Of a stretch of DNA of 64,000 nucleotides, positions 20,284 to 30,059 are shown one piece after another (within the stretch, counting starts at the first letter, position 1; every line of letters begins with the position of its first letter). Location of the stretch: the NCBI RefSeq assembly GCF_040183065.1, contig NC_091127.1:102532834-102596833 (forward strand), in the 5' to 3' direction. The position numbers were made by a program, and so were the translations under genes. Source of the stretch: Periplaneta americana. Taxonomy: Eukaryota; Arthropoda; Insecta; Blattodea; Blattidae. The notes under the pieces are model-generated. The model did no database searches, had not been told where the DNA came from, and was given only the letters and a program-made list of their open reading frames with translations.

Positions 20284-21476
20284 CCCAGATATGCCTACTG
20301 TCCTATTAAAAGGACAGTTGTCAATGTTTCAAATCACTCTCTCTACAGTTAATGCATTTGCTTTTTCACAGGTGTCACTATTACTGGTCTTAATTAGAGG
20401 CTTGCTAGGTGTGGTAAGACTGGTAATTAGAGTTCTGATCATCGTTGAGTTTGAGATATGGACGTGAGAATTGTTCGTTTATTTCAGCTATGGCATCCGA
20501 GACGCAAATCAGATAAGAATGTTAAATATTTTTAAGTTCGGAATTATTTTACAAATTGTTGTAGATCAAATGACTCCTAATAAACATAAATATAACGTGA
20601 AACCACAATGCGTTCGAAATATCTATTCAGTGCGACATGACAATGACGAAAACTTATGTGTCCTTTTAAAAGGACAGTAGGCATATCCCCATATAGATTA
20701 TTTTGAAATTGTTTCGCTTTTTCAATTTTAGTGTATTTTCCCTGCATGAAATGCTATCTAAGTTTGAAAATTATGCTATGGGCGAAATTTCATCTCAAAT
20801 ACACACATATCACTATAATGCAGCCTACAAATGCCACACAGAGTTCGTGTGCACTCAAAATTGGGTTTCTGGCGTCTTGTCAGCCCACTGAGCTGTGTGG
20901 ATTTGAAGGGAAAAGTTGAGACAGTGTCGGGTGTAGTTGCAGAGTGTTGGTGCGCTAAGCCAAAGGTCCCGCGATCGATACCCGGCTCCGTAACAATTTT
21001 TCCTTTGAAATTATTCAAGCCTGCTTCACAGGGAGATATCCTGAAAGCCAGATTTGCACAGCAAGATCTGTTTACAAGTGGAGGACTGGTGACGTTCTGG
21101 AGGGAGGTATTGAATAGACATAAGCTTCTATTGTTTTTCATTTGGTATTTTTGGAAGAGGTCTTATTTTCTACCTAATTTATCATTGTCATAACAATGTA
21201 GATTTTAGAAAATGAACTGAAATTTGTCTTTCGACATTGCCACAGCAATTGCTTCATTATATGTGTCGTCACTTCTCTCCCAATATAACCTCCTCCTCGA
21301 AACTTCAACACTCTTCTCGCCTATTACTTATATTTACGTATCAATAGCAATACGGTACTATTCAACGGCGAAAGCATTCCAGAGTTAAAACGAATTTAGC
21401 CACAATGCATCATTCTTCAGAATAATATTAGTAGTAATAATAAAGAAACTATAATAAAATAACAAGGTAATAATTT

Positions 21477-21521
<45 letters not shown>

Positions 21522-21752
21522 TGTAAATTACAACAATTACATTCTTTCCTTTCATGTAAGCATAGTATACAATTATTCCTCAAAATGTATGCCCATATGC
21601 CTACTGTCCTTTTAAAAGGACACCTGTTTCTAGCTCACCCAGTTACAACTAGAATGTTTCGACACCATACAAATACTTCAGTTATATACTGCATTAAATG
21701 AGATTTGAAAAATACACAAAAATTGCAAAAAAATATTTCAGGCATATCTGGG
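20284..21752. mobile_element. piggyBac-like non-autonomous element
   Basis: The 13-bp ends CCCAGATATGCCT are inverted at 20284 and 21752. The left flank is TTAA (20280-20283); the right flank reads TAA, consistent with loss of one T. Joining the flanks restores the Harbinger transposase reading CSFKALSF. Inside, the palindromic core TGTCCTTTTAAAAGGACA recurs near 20299, 20660 and 21606, next to inverted and direct copies of ATGCCTACTG. No transposase is present. Confidence 0.8.
21480..21522. repeat. (AAT)n microsatellite
   Basis: About 14 AAT units inside the piggyBac-like element. Confidence 0.9.
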
Positions 21753-21883
21753 TAAATGAACATCCAGTCGCATACAGTGTTCCGCAACCGGTGTGCCGCG
21801 GCACATTGGTGTGCTTCCACATAGTAAAAAGTGTGAAGCGAAAATTCATTAAAATTAATTAAAATTAAAAGTAGTGACAAAAT

Positions 21884-23295
21884 ATGCTCAATCCCGAATG
21901 TGCTGTAAAAAAAGTAAGTAATGCAGCTATGGTTCCCAGTAAATTGAAAATTCCGCTCTCTGCTGACACAATCAGCCGCCGAGTTAGTGACATGTCCAGT
22001 GATATCGAAGACATTATGAAGAAAAAAATAAAGAGCAATCAGAACTTCACATTTCAGATCGACAAGTCCACCGATATTAGCTGTCACGCGTAACTTCTTT
22101 CCTACATTCGGTATATTGACGGGGATGTATTTGCAAGTAATTTATTTTTATTTTTTTTATTTTTTTTTTTTTGCAAAGAACTGCCCGAGCGAGGAACTGG
22201 TGAAGAAATAGCCTAATTCGTACAACTAATGAATATGTGGTCCGTAATGAATTAACATGGGAGGATTGCGTTAATGTTTGTACAGACGAAGCCGCTTCTA
22301 TGACAGGCCGAGTGAAAGGATTCGTGGCTAAAGTACGTGGAGTAAATCCTAACATACGGAGCGACCATTGTCTCATTCACCGCGAAGCCATTGTTGCTAA
22401 GTATTTACCACCTCTTCTGAAAATTGTGATGGACGAAGTAGTCAAAATCGTGAACTTCATCAAATCGCGGCCTCTAAGTACGCGACTTTTTTCGTTTTGT
22501 GTCAGGAAATGGAATCAGAGCACACTACACTCCTGCGTGGTTATCACGAGGTAAAGTGTTAGTGCGAATGTTTGAACTTATAGAGAAGGTACTGGCATTT
22601 TTTACTATTGAGGGGGATGAGTACGCAGATTTATTTGCAGATGATGAATGGATATCTAAGTTGGCATATCTTTCCGATATTTTCGTACATTTGAATGAGT
22701 TTAACAGAAAAATGCAAGGTAGGAACGAAAATATTCTGACTAGTATGTATTTGTGAATAAATTGAATTTTTGGACTCAGATTATTGAAAATGGGTCGTTT
22801 GAGATGTTCCCAACTGTATGACTCCTTGCTGACGGTAATAAAGTGTTGATGGACTTAATTGAAGAACATTTAGTAATCTTGCAGCAGAAGTTCAAGAATT
22901 ATTTTGGAGATAGTGTTCAAGATTTCGACTGGGTTCGTGATCCATTCATTGTGGATTCAAAACATCTTCCGAATAATATACTCATACAAGAGGAACTGGC
23001 AGATTTAAAAGCAGACAGAACATTGAAATTAAAACTTCTCCAAGTGCCTTTGGAAACATTTCGGTTGTAAATAAGGAGTAAATACTCGGTTATCTCCAAG
23101 ATGACAGTTAATATGTTATTGCCATTTTCAACTACATATATGTGTGAACTGGGCTTCTCGATGTTAATTGAAATTAAAACATCAAAGAGGGAGAGACTCA
23201 GATCCATCGACGATGAAATGAGGCTTGCACTGTCAACGATTCCGCCACGGATCAGGCACCTGTGTGCAGCTAAGCAGGCCCAAGTATTACATTGA
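21884..23295 (+). pseudogene. hAT C transposase, copy 2 (broken)
   Basis: Segments in order: KLKIPLSADTISRRVSDMSS, KSNQNFTFQIDKSTDISCHA, CVNVCTDEAASMTGRVKGFV, HREAIVAKYLPPLLKIVMDE, VVKIVNFIKSRPLSTRLFSF, then LAYLSDIFVHLNEFNRKMQG, DFDWVRDPFIVDSKHLPNN and the C-terminal TTYMCELGFSMLIEIKTSKR to 23295. This is more complete than copy 1 and shows the ZBED5/SCAND3-type order clearly. Several frame changes and stops, plus a poly-T tract near 22143-22172, break it. Confidence 0.82.
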
Positions 23296-23403
23296 CGGTA
23301 TGAGTAGAGTTATTTACTTTAATATTACTAATAGAAATGTGTATTTTCTTCAGTGAATTAAAGTTCATAAATTCTTAATAAATGCAAGAGTCGATTTTTA
23401 TTT

Positions 23404-23448
23404 TATAATAATGATAATGACAATAATAATAATAATAATAATAATAAA
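23404..23448. repeat. Imperfect (AAT)n microsatellite
   Basis: AAT/GAT/CAAT units near the right end of hAT C copy 2, equivalent to the tract in copy 1. Confidence 0.85.
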
Positions 23449-26081
23449 TTTTATTACATTACATAATTTTATTAAGAGAGTCACATCATATGTTTTTGAG
23501 AGGATTAACATTTTGTCGTGCCGTGTTGAGTCTTGGTCCATCTAGGATGTGACATGAGTAGAAAAAGATCGCGGAACACATAGTACCTGCAAAGGAACAA
23601 AGAATGCTATTTAATTATTTATTAACACATTACAAAAATTTAAATTTAGCTATGTGTCTTTCTGGAAAAATAATACAGCATTTAAATTATTAATTTGTCG
23701 ATTCATAAGTGACTGCATTTGTTTTCAGTAAGCGAATGCAAGGAGCGCTGGAAAAATATTAGAGGACGGTACTCCAAGTATAATAATAAAAGAGCTCAGC
23801 CCTCAAATTCTGGAGTTAAATCAGTTAAAGAGTATTATCTGACATCTACAATATTTGAACAACTTTTTGAAATCTCGCCCTTCTAAAGGTAACACAATGG
23901 CAAAACAAATGCAAGAGAAACCAAACGACGAAGAGGATGACCATGCAGTCTCCCACGACGACGACGACGACGATAATGATAATGATGAACATGATCCGTT
24001 GCCCCAATCTCTTCTTCCAACAACATCATTTCTTTCTCCTCGTATCGTTCCTCCTAGGAAGCCGTCTCCACCAGTAGCCAGTGATAAGTATAGGAAGAAA
24101 AGAACACAAACTTGAGTGATGTAAATGATACTGCCTGTAACTACTTTGAAGAAAGAAGAATGAGTTTGTTGAACAAGAACGTTACCGAACATGACCCAGA
24201 TATGGCATTCTTACAAAGCGTTTTACCAGACATGAAAGCCATGAATTGTCATCAAAAACGGAAATTTAAAATGGGAATCCTACAATTAGCAGAACAAATT
24301 CTTGAACAAAATGCTTCTAACTATCGGACAACGATTCTCTTAGCAGGAAACTGATCGCTCCATCAAGGTGTGTCGTCATAAGTTTGGAATCATTCAACGC
24401 AACTCCAACATATGCCACTTTATCAACATCGTCTGCAAACAGCACTGCTTCAGGTCAGTCATCAAAAGAGGCATTGATTTCTATGAGGGAGAATATGACA
24501 GAAAATAGTTTCAACTTAAATGAATTTTTAAGTTATAAACAATAACACAAAACACAATTAAGAGGTGTGGAAGTTTACTCCTCAGAATACTTTATTTCTT
24601 CCTAGGAGTTCAGAGATGTTGCAAAAAATATGGTATGAGACTTATAATTTGTAGAAGGTGATACATTCTGAAATATGCAACTTTTTTTTTGTCAAAAGAA
24701 TGGAATAAGTCCAAATAAATATTAGGCTGATAGTAACATAAATATGTCAATTCTTATAGTAGTCTAATATAATGTTTTGTTTACAAATTTACACCTCTAA
24801 CCTACAATTCTAGAAAATAGGAATTTCACCCATCATCTCCCTTAAATGGGGTTTCAAACATTTCTCGTGTTATGTAATATAAAAATAAAATATCTTGAAA
24901 TTAAGGGTTTTGTTCAACTTACCTCAATGTTATCAAAATTCTCTCCTCTGGACAAATAGGCTGTCTCCAGTTTGTAGCTTTTTTAAGGCTGTCCGTTAAT
25001 TTGTGTAATATGGTAGAGAAACATTGATGAGACATTCTATAAAAAGTCTAGAAACGATCCGGATCATGTTCAACTTTTTCATCATATCGAATATGCCATA
25101 CTTCCTTCCCTTTTTCAATCACGAAGGGTGCACTCAAAATCTTCTCTGTGTTTCAATATTAGCCAGTTGTACGACAGCCAAGGCATCCTCATCGTCTGAA
25201 GAAGATATTACGAAAGCTGTCCGACGCGCAAGTGTCGCAAGGACTTCTGACTCTTCAGTATGCTTTGCTCACGTCATGTCCGCGTCTTGTCTCCGACCGA
25301 CGTCCGAGCCACGTCCTGTCTACGTCTTCTCTGTGTGAATTGCGCCTAAAGGCCAATTCACACGGGGATAGTTTACAGGAGTCAAGTGCTTGAAGTAACT
25401 CGGATTTCCTTCGACTTTCCCCGTGTGAAATGGTCGGGACAGTCAAGTTGTGACTTGGCAGTCAAGCAGAATTTGAGTTGACGACTCGTCAAATTTTGTG
25501 TCCACTTTCCCGTCACGTGATCAACTTGACTCCACCACTTAACCCGTGTGAATGCTAATTTGTAGCAAGTAGCAACTTGCAAGCAGATATTGTGGATAGT
25601 GTGTGATTTTTTTAATTAATAGCTAATTAATTTAGGTTAATTAATTAATTAATTAATTAATAGGAGATTAATTTAACTTTCAAACCCCACATTTTAACAA
25701 TTACTAATTCTGCTTACAAGTCACTTGGATTTGTAATTCGAAATTATTCAAGCAACCACCTGTATTTAGGCTAGGCCTACACCTGGTTAGAAGTAAGTGG
25801 AATGTGCTACAATAATTTGGAATCCTCGTTGCAAAAACAACGTTCATTCTATTGAGTTCATACGGAATAAGTTCCTGTGGTTCTTATATTATAAGATGTT
25901 CAAAATATCTTGTCCACTCCAGATCCCAACTACTTAGATTACTGAGATGAATTTTTGGTTTCCATACATTCAATGACAGAAGAACGACTTACTCGATGAT
26001 ATTTCTCAGAAAATTATGAACAAAAATAATACCGATTCCACTGAAATACTCAAATTCCAGTTTATATCCCTCGAAATAAAT

Positions 26082-26097
26082 AAATAAATGGTTGAAA

Positions 26098-26141
<44 letters not shown>
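26082..26141. repeat. (AAAT)n microsatellite
   Basis: About a dozen tetranucleotide units with one interruption, inside Harbinger-type element 2. Confidence 0.9.
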
Positions 26142-26397
26142 AAATTTGGTATTTAATATCACTAGATCGAAAAAGTATCACAACTTTTCCCTTGTTTTGG
26201 CCCCACAATTTATTATCTATTTATAAAATTTCTTATTTTTTTATTAATACTGAATAATTATAAGCTACATCTCTTTCATGTTTTCATTTCTTTTATTTCC
26301 ATTGCTAATGAGTTATATATACCTATTTTACAATTGCTGTTCATGTGAATCATTATCAATAGTAAATTATAATTAATATTTGAGGAGAAAAATTCGC

Positions 26398-26469
26398 TCC
26401 GGCGCCAGGGATCGAACACGGGTCCTTGGTTCTACGTACCAAGCGCTCTGACCATTGAGCTACACCGAA
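26398..26469 (-). other. tRNA-like cloverleaf, family C, left arm
   Basis: The minus strand has a D arm GCTCAATGGTCAGAGC, anticodon stem TTGGT/ACCAA with loop ACGTAGA (GTA), a T-arm region GTGTTCGATCCC, and an acceptor end CGCCGGA. The A box GTAGCTCAATGG and B box GTTCGATCC are intact in outline. Confidence 0.75.
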
Positions 26470-26730
26470 TTCAATCCATAGCCCCGGATCGAATTCTCCT
26501 CCTTCAATGTTTCCTTTATGGCCTGACTAGCTAGCAGTGCATATGTCTGTACAGATTACTGTGCATTTAACTGCGGAATCCCGGCCAAAATAAGTCACTC
26601 AGCTGAGTGCGCTCCTAGTATAATGGCAGTTGACATTGGACATATACGTCAACATATATGCTTAACTTGGAGTGAGGCCATAAAGGAAAACATTGAAGGA
26701 GAAGAATTCGATCCGGTGCTGTCAATTGAA

Positions 26731-26802
26731 TTCGGCATAGCTCATTGGTCAGAGCGCTTGGTACGTAGAACCAAGGACCCGTGTTCGATCCCTAGCGCCG
26801 GA
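26731..26802 (+). other. tRNA-like cloverleaf, family C, right arm
   Basis: Acceptor strands TTCGGCA and CGCCGGA pair except at the innermost position, counting G-U. The anticodon loop is again ACGTAGA. TTTTT at 26808-26812 follows as a possible RNA polymerase III stop. Confidence 0.78.
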
Positions 26803-27356
26803 GCGAATTTTTCTCCTCAAATATTAATTGTCAATATAACAGATATTATTCTGTATGACAAATTAATAAATCTATAATAAATAAATTATAAGTTAAATTG
26901 TTCATGTATATTTATGTGAAGAAGGTGCTTTGATGGGCATCTAGCCTGTGTACATTGCCATAAATCATAATAAATAAATAAATAATATACAGATATCCAC
27001 CTTATTGTAACATTTTAAAAATTGCATGAGATGTACGAACTTCCGTGGGATACATACAGCACGAGAAATAATTCAATAATAATAAAAATTAAAATTAAAC
27101 AAGAGGGAATTATTTCAGAAACTTGTTATGAAACTTAAAGAACAAGGTGTCCATAACATTAATGTAGAAGTGGTTCGCAAAAAGGTTAAAAAAAGAAACT
27201 TAAAAACAGTGTACCTTCAAGCATACAACATCCAGCGCGCGTTTTTTACGTGTGGAACATGGTTTCAAGTTTAGTGTCTCCGTGTGATCACAAATATATC
27301 AAGTTTAGAGGCTTCAAGCACTTGACTTACACTATCCCCGTGTGAATCAGGTATAA

Positions 27357-27930
27357 GACAGAGTAGAGACACGACAAAATGCCGTTACGAAATACGAAGT
27401 CGAACTGAACAATACCGTAACTTACGATACCAGTACTCTACTGTTCTGGTGGGTATCAGGTGGACATCTAATCGTGTATGCATTAAAATCTTATTATTCG
27501 CGGAAAGAAAAAAAAATCGCTTCTTTAAGGCTCTAGCCCGGTCCGAACCCGACAAGCGTAAGTGAATTTCAACCCGAGCCTAGCCGGGCCAGGCCTAGGC
27601 CCGCGGGCTTGACCCGAGTCCGTGCAGATCTCTTTGATAGGGACCCACCATAAGCATGCTGTGTTCGTACAACAACGCGACCGTTTGGCGATAAATATAA
27701 TTCACAGAACAGGAGCGGTAAGCATAAAAAATCTGAGCCTACTGTGCAAGCTTTCGGGACGTCTTCTGTAAAGAGAGAAAAAAAATAAGACAAACACTTG
27801 ACATTTCCAACTCAAATTAAAGAATTAGAAAATGGATCATATAAATAGAACATATAAATAGAATTCTGAAATAGAATAAGACTTCTATAGTACAATCTGG
27901 GAGATGCAATTCCAGGAGAACAGACAGCAC
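27357..27930. other. Non-coding stretch
   Basis: No gene recognised. GC-rich GACCCG/CGGGC motifs at 27540-27625 mirror those near 18520-18630. Confidence 0.35.
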
Positions 27931-27933
27931 GAC

Positions 27934-28195
27934 TCTTTTTTGAAGTAGGTTATTTTACGATGCTTTATCAACATCTTAGGGTATTTAGCGTCTGAATGAT
28001 ATGAAGGTGATAATGCCGGTGAAATGAGTCCGGGGTCCAGCACCGAAAGTTACCCAGGATTTGCTCCTATTGGGTTGAGGGAAAACCCCGGAAAAACCTC
28101 AATCAGGTACGAGTAACTTGCCCCGACCGGGATTCGAACCCGGGCCACCTGGTTTCGCAGCCAGACGCGCTGACCGTTACTCCACAGATGTGGAC
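27934..28195 (-). mobile_element. tRNA-derived SINE, type 2
   Basis: The minus strand begins GTGGAGTAACGGTCAGCGCG, with anticodon region CTGGCTGCGAAACCAG (GCG, Arg-like) and B box GGTTCGAATCC. The body includes CTCAACCCAATAGGAGCAAA and the tail TAAGATGTTGATAAAGCATC. The flanks carry gacagcacgac (27923-27933) and gacagcatgac (28196-28206), a duplication with one difference. Confidence 0.88.
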
Positions 28196-28206
28196 GACAG
28201 CATGAC

Positions 28207-28880
28207 CTAAACAATAAATAACATTCTTCTTTAATGAGCCACCCTACCCCATTACCTTCTGGATTAGTTGCCTAATGACCAGTGAGGGAAGTGAGGCGGT
28301 ATGAGCCGGTATGGAATACCCCCACTGGTTTCTACTCGTATGACCAGAAAACATACCGTTAGTGAAAAATGACATACCTTCACTGAAAGAATGTGATCCG
28401 CAAAAATTTGTTTATACATTTCTTCACAGCAAAGAGTACTATCTGTTTGCTTCGTAAATCTAAATCACAGCCTTCTGGAACTACACTCAACGTGTATTTA
28501 GCAACGAGTTAGAAGTTAGATTCTAACTCGTTGGTATTTGGACACATTTATTTGATAAATCAATCCCTGGAATGCTTACAAGGGTATATTAAATTTCAGG
28601 TATAGAAGGCTGTGGTGTGTAGCTTGTAGTGGCCATTGTTGCCAATTTAGTGACTGTCATTTTTGTTTTTGTTGCACTTTTTATTAATAAATTATTGATA
28701 ATTATTAATTATAATTAAGTAAGGCACTTTGAAGCTTTAACATCATTTTAAATGATAAGACTCAATGGACATCGCAAAATAATCTAGTAAATAACTGAAA
28801 TTATTTTATTAAGAAATTTAATGTGTTGCGTAAGCTCCAAAGATTCGCGTTACTGCCTGCACGAAACAATTTATTGTATA
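28207..28880. other. Non-coding stretch
   Basis: No gene or clear element recognised. Confidence 0.35.
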
Positions 28881-28888
28881 CCCTACAT

Positions 28889-30051
28889 CAGCGTTTCTCA
28901 AACTATGGTCCGCGGACCACCTATGGTCCTCGAGGTCTGCCCTTGTGGTCCTTCAAAAAATACAGAAGAAAAAATAAAATTCAAACGAATTGCGTATCTC
29001 ACTATGGCTGAAAATCTCAGAGTTTCGAAATGACACATGGCAATCGCCTTTCACTTTTTCTCCCAGTATTGGCATTTAATGAAATTGATTACCCTATCTG
29101 TCTACTCAACAACAGAAGAGGAATTTCAAGCACTATGAACGTGGTGTTTCTCGCCATCTTTTCCCTCCACATCTGGCACCTGTCACCCAGCCAGGGGCAC
29201 CCGAATTCATAACAGAGGACCAAAGTATCGAACCTTTTCATGCATTTATGACTTTTTAATAGTTTTTGCCGACAATCAGTCTGCACATTGAAATGGTCAC
29301 GTACTGTACATCGTACACCAATAATATAACTCTGAGGTCACAATTTGAAACTTATTTTCCAAGTAAATGTGACGAATTTTCATGGATTCGTGATCCCTTT
29401 CATTGCGATATTGAAAATAATAAACTTTCATAGAGTAAAAGAGAACAGTTAATTGAACTCTCGAATGACACCGGTCTTAAAATGAAATTCGAACCGGAAG
29501 GTGTGGTTAATTTCTGGACCTCATCACAAGTGAAAAGAGAATATAGTGAATTGTACAATGGTGCTTTAGAAATTATAATTCAGTTTGCTTCTACGTATCT
29601 GTGTGAGAAAGGGTTTTCATCAGTAAATCTAATAAGAACAAAATACCGAATCGACTTGATGTAGGCCTATGTGACGATCTCCGACTTAAGCTTGCCAGCA
29701 TACATCCAAGTATAGAACAACTGTGCAAGAATCTCATTAATGTGAGTACCAACATTTATTTATTTTTTTAATTAATTAGGCTAGTTAAACTCTAATACTT
29801 TGAATTATTAAAAAAACGAAAATGAATTTTCTTCTATTTACATTAACTTAATTAGTTAATACTAATATAAAATTAATTCAATTAAATTAATTTTAATTAA
29901 TTGATTATATTTTAAAATATGAGTATACTGGTATTAAAATATGCCAAAAAAATGATACATTTGCTTTCGAAGGGCATAAGAGTAAGGTGGTCCGCGAAAC
30001 TGTTCTGACTTAAAAAAGTGTCCCCACTTCAGAAAAGTTTGAGGAACGCTG
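28889..30051 (+). mobile_element. hAT transposon D
   Basis: Ends CAGCGTTTCTCAAACT and the inverse of CAGCGTTCCTCAAACT bound 1163 bp. The 8-bp duplication ccctacat is perfect (28881-28888 and 30052-30059) with a central TA. GGTCCGCGGACCACC near the left end and GGTGGTCCGCGAAA near the right end extend the similarity. It carries a degraded transposase C-terminal half. Confidence 0.93.
29320..29745 (+). pseudogene. hAT D transposase C-terminal remnant
   Basis: Readable parts are FETYFPSKCDEFSWIRDPFH, EQLIELSNDTGLKMKFEPEG and IIIQFASTYLCEKGFSSVNL followed by IRTKYRIDL. This is the C-terminal part of a SCAND3/ZBED-type hAT transposase, including the dimerisation region. Stops interrupt it, and the N-terminal half is absent. 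Confidence 0.75.
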
Positions 30052-30059
30052 CCCTACAT

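Larger units (their letters stand above)
21775..23580 (+). mobile_element. hAT transposon C, copy 2
   Basis: The left end CAGTGTTCCGCAACCGGTGT matches hAT C copy 1; the right end GATCGCGGAACAC is slightly eroded. The body follows copy 1 closely but lacks the foldback insertion. No clean 8-bp duplication remains at this site. It is inserted 22 bp from the piggyBac-like element, both within the Harbinger transposase exon. Confidence 0.85.
19679..23600 (-). pseudogene. PIF/Harbinger transposase (DDE_Tnp_4 type), split
   Basis: The main piece (19679-20279) contains LSFYFLKGHSTIRNIVHE, then NLPNCIGSIDGKHIRMKAPP with the first catalytic D, VTVDIGEYGRNSDGRAFQ with the second, and SRGRKSIEYAFGMLTSKF with the final E. 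The usual GDEAFPL segment before the third motif is missing, and a stop lies in VI(stop)DKLQPEFMP. Upstream coding resumes at 21753-21774 as YATGCSFK on the far side of the piggyBac-like insert; beyond hAT C copy 2, a TTTGCAG at about 23588 could be the exon's splice acceptor. The first exon was not found. Confidence 0.8.
19242..24354 (+). pseudogene. MADF-BESS DNA-binding protein of Harbinger element 1
   Basis: Exon 1 (19242-19387) starts MCDDFEFDIQFYEEIEKYPS and ends at a GTAAGT donor. Exon 2 starts after a TTTGTTTTCAG acceptor at 23728 and continues SECKERWKNIRGRYSKYN, completing a MADF domain. An acidic linker (about 23930-23990) and a BESS motif (DPDMAFLQSVLPDMKAM at 24200-24245) follow. 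MADF binds DNA and BESS mediates protein contacts; such a second protein is known beside Harbinger transposases. Two frame differences, near 23860 and 24110, separate MADF, linker and BESS parts, so this copy is probably broken. The intron of about 4.3 kb holds the transposase in antisense and both inserted elements. Confidence 0.75.
19041..25346. mobile_element. Harbinger element 1 with MADF-BESS gene and DDE transposase
   Basis: The left end GGTGCAATGCACACAGAGAA and the inverse of the right end GGCGCAATTCACACAGAGAA match, and similarity continues into GTGGCTCGGACAT/GTCGG. TAA follows the right end at 25347-25349; the left flank reads CTA, so the 3-bp duplication is eroded. The element contains a plus-strand MADF-BESS gene and a minus-strand transposase lying in its intron. 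Two later insertions, a piggyBac-like element (20284-21752) and hAT C copy 2 (21775-23580), split the transposase. Confidence 0.8.
26371..26829. mobile_element. Palindromic tRNA-like element, family C
   Basis: The termini AATTAATATTTGAGGAGAAA and its inverse at 26810-26829 lead inwards to tRNA-like units in opposite orientation at 26398-26469 (minus) and 26731-26802 (plus). The inner spacers differ, so the arms pair only over about 100 bp. Both units are followed, reading outwards, by GCGAATTTTTCTCC. I did not find a convincing target duplication for this copy. Confidence 0.82.
25350..27353. mobile_element. Harbinger-type element 2, non-autonomous
   Basis: The left end carries ATTCACACGGGGATAG, continuing to GTCAAGTGCTTGAAG, and the right end carries the inverse around 27308-27348. 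TAA lies immediately outside both ends (25347-25349 and 27354-27356). The body repeats AGTCAAGT-type motifs near the left end and holds a tRNA-like element at 26371-26829 plus simple AAAT repeats at about 26082-26141. No transposase is visible. Confidence 0.72.

Noticed and set aside
24112-24354. Independent small host gene with a BESS motif
   Set aside because: It lies inside the Harbinger termini and directly follows the MADF exon and acidic linker with a frame difference, so it is the end of the MADF-BESS gene.
18520-27625. One very large hAT-like element with GACCCG-rich ends
   Set aside because: The GC-rich motifs near 18530 and 27600 look weakly inverted, but no 8-bp duplication or aligned terminus could be found, and Harbinger ends explain the interior better.
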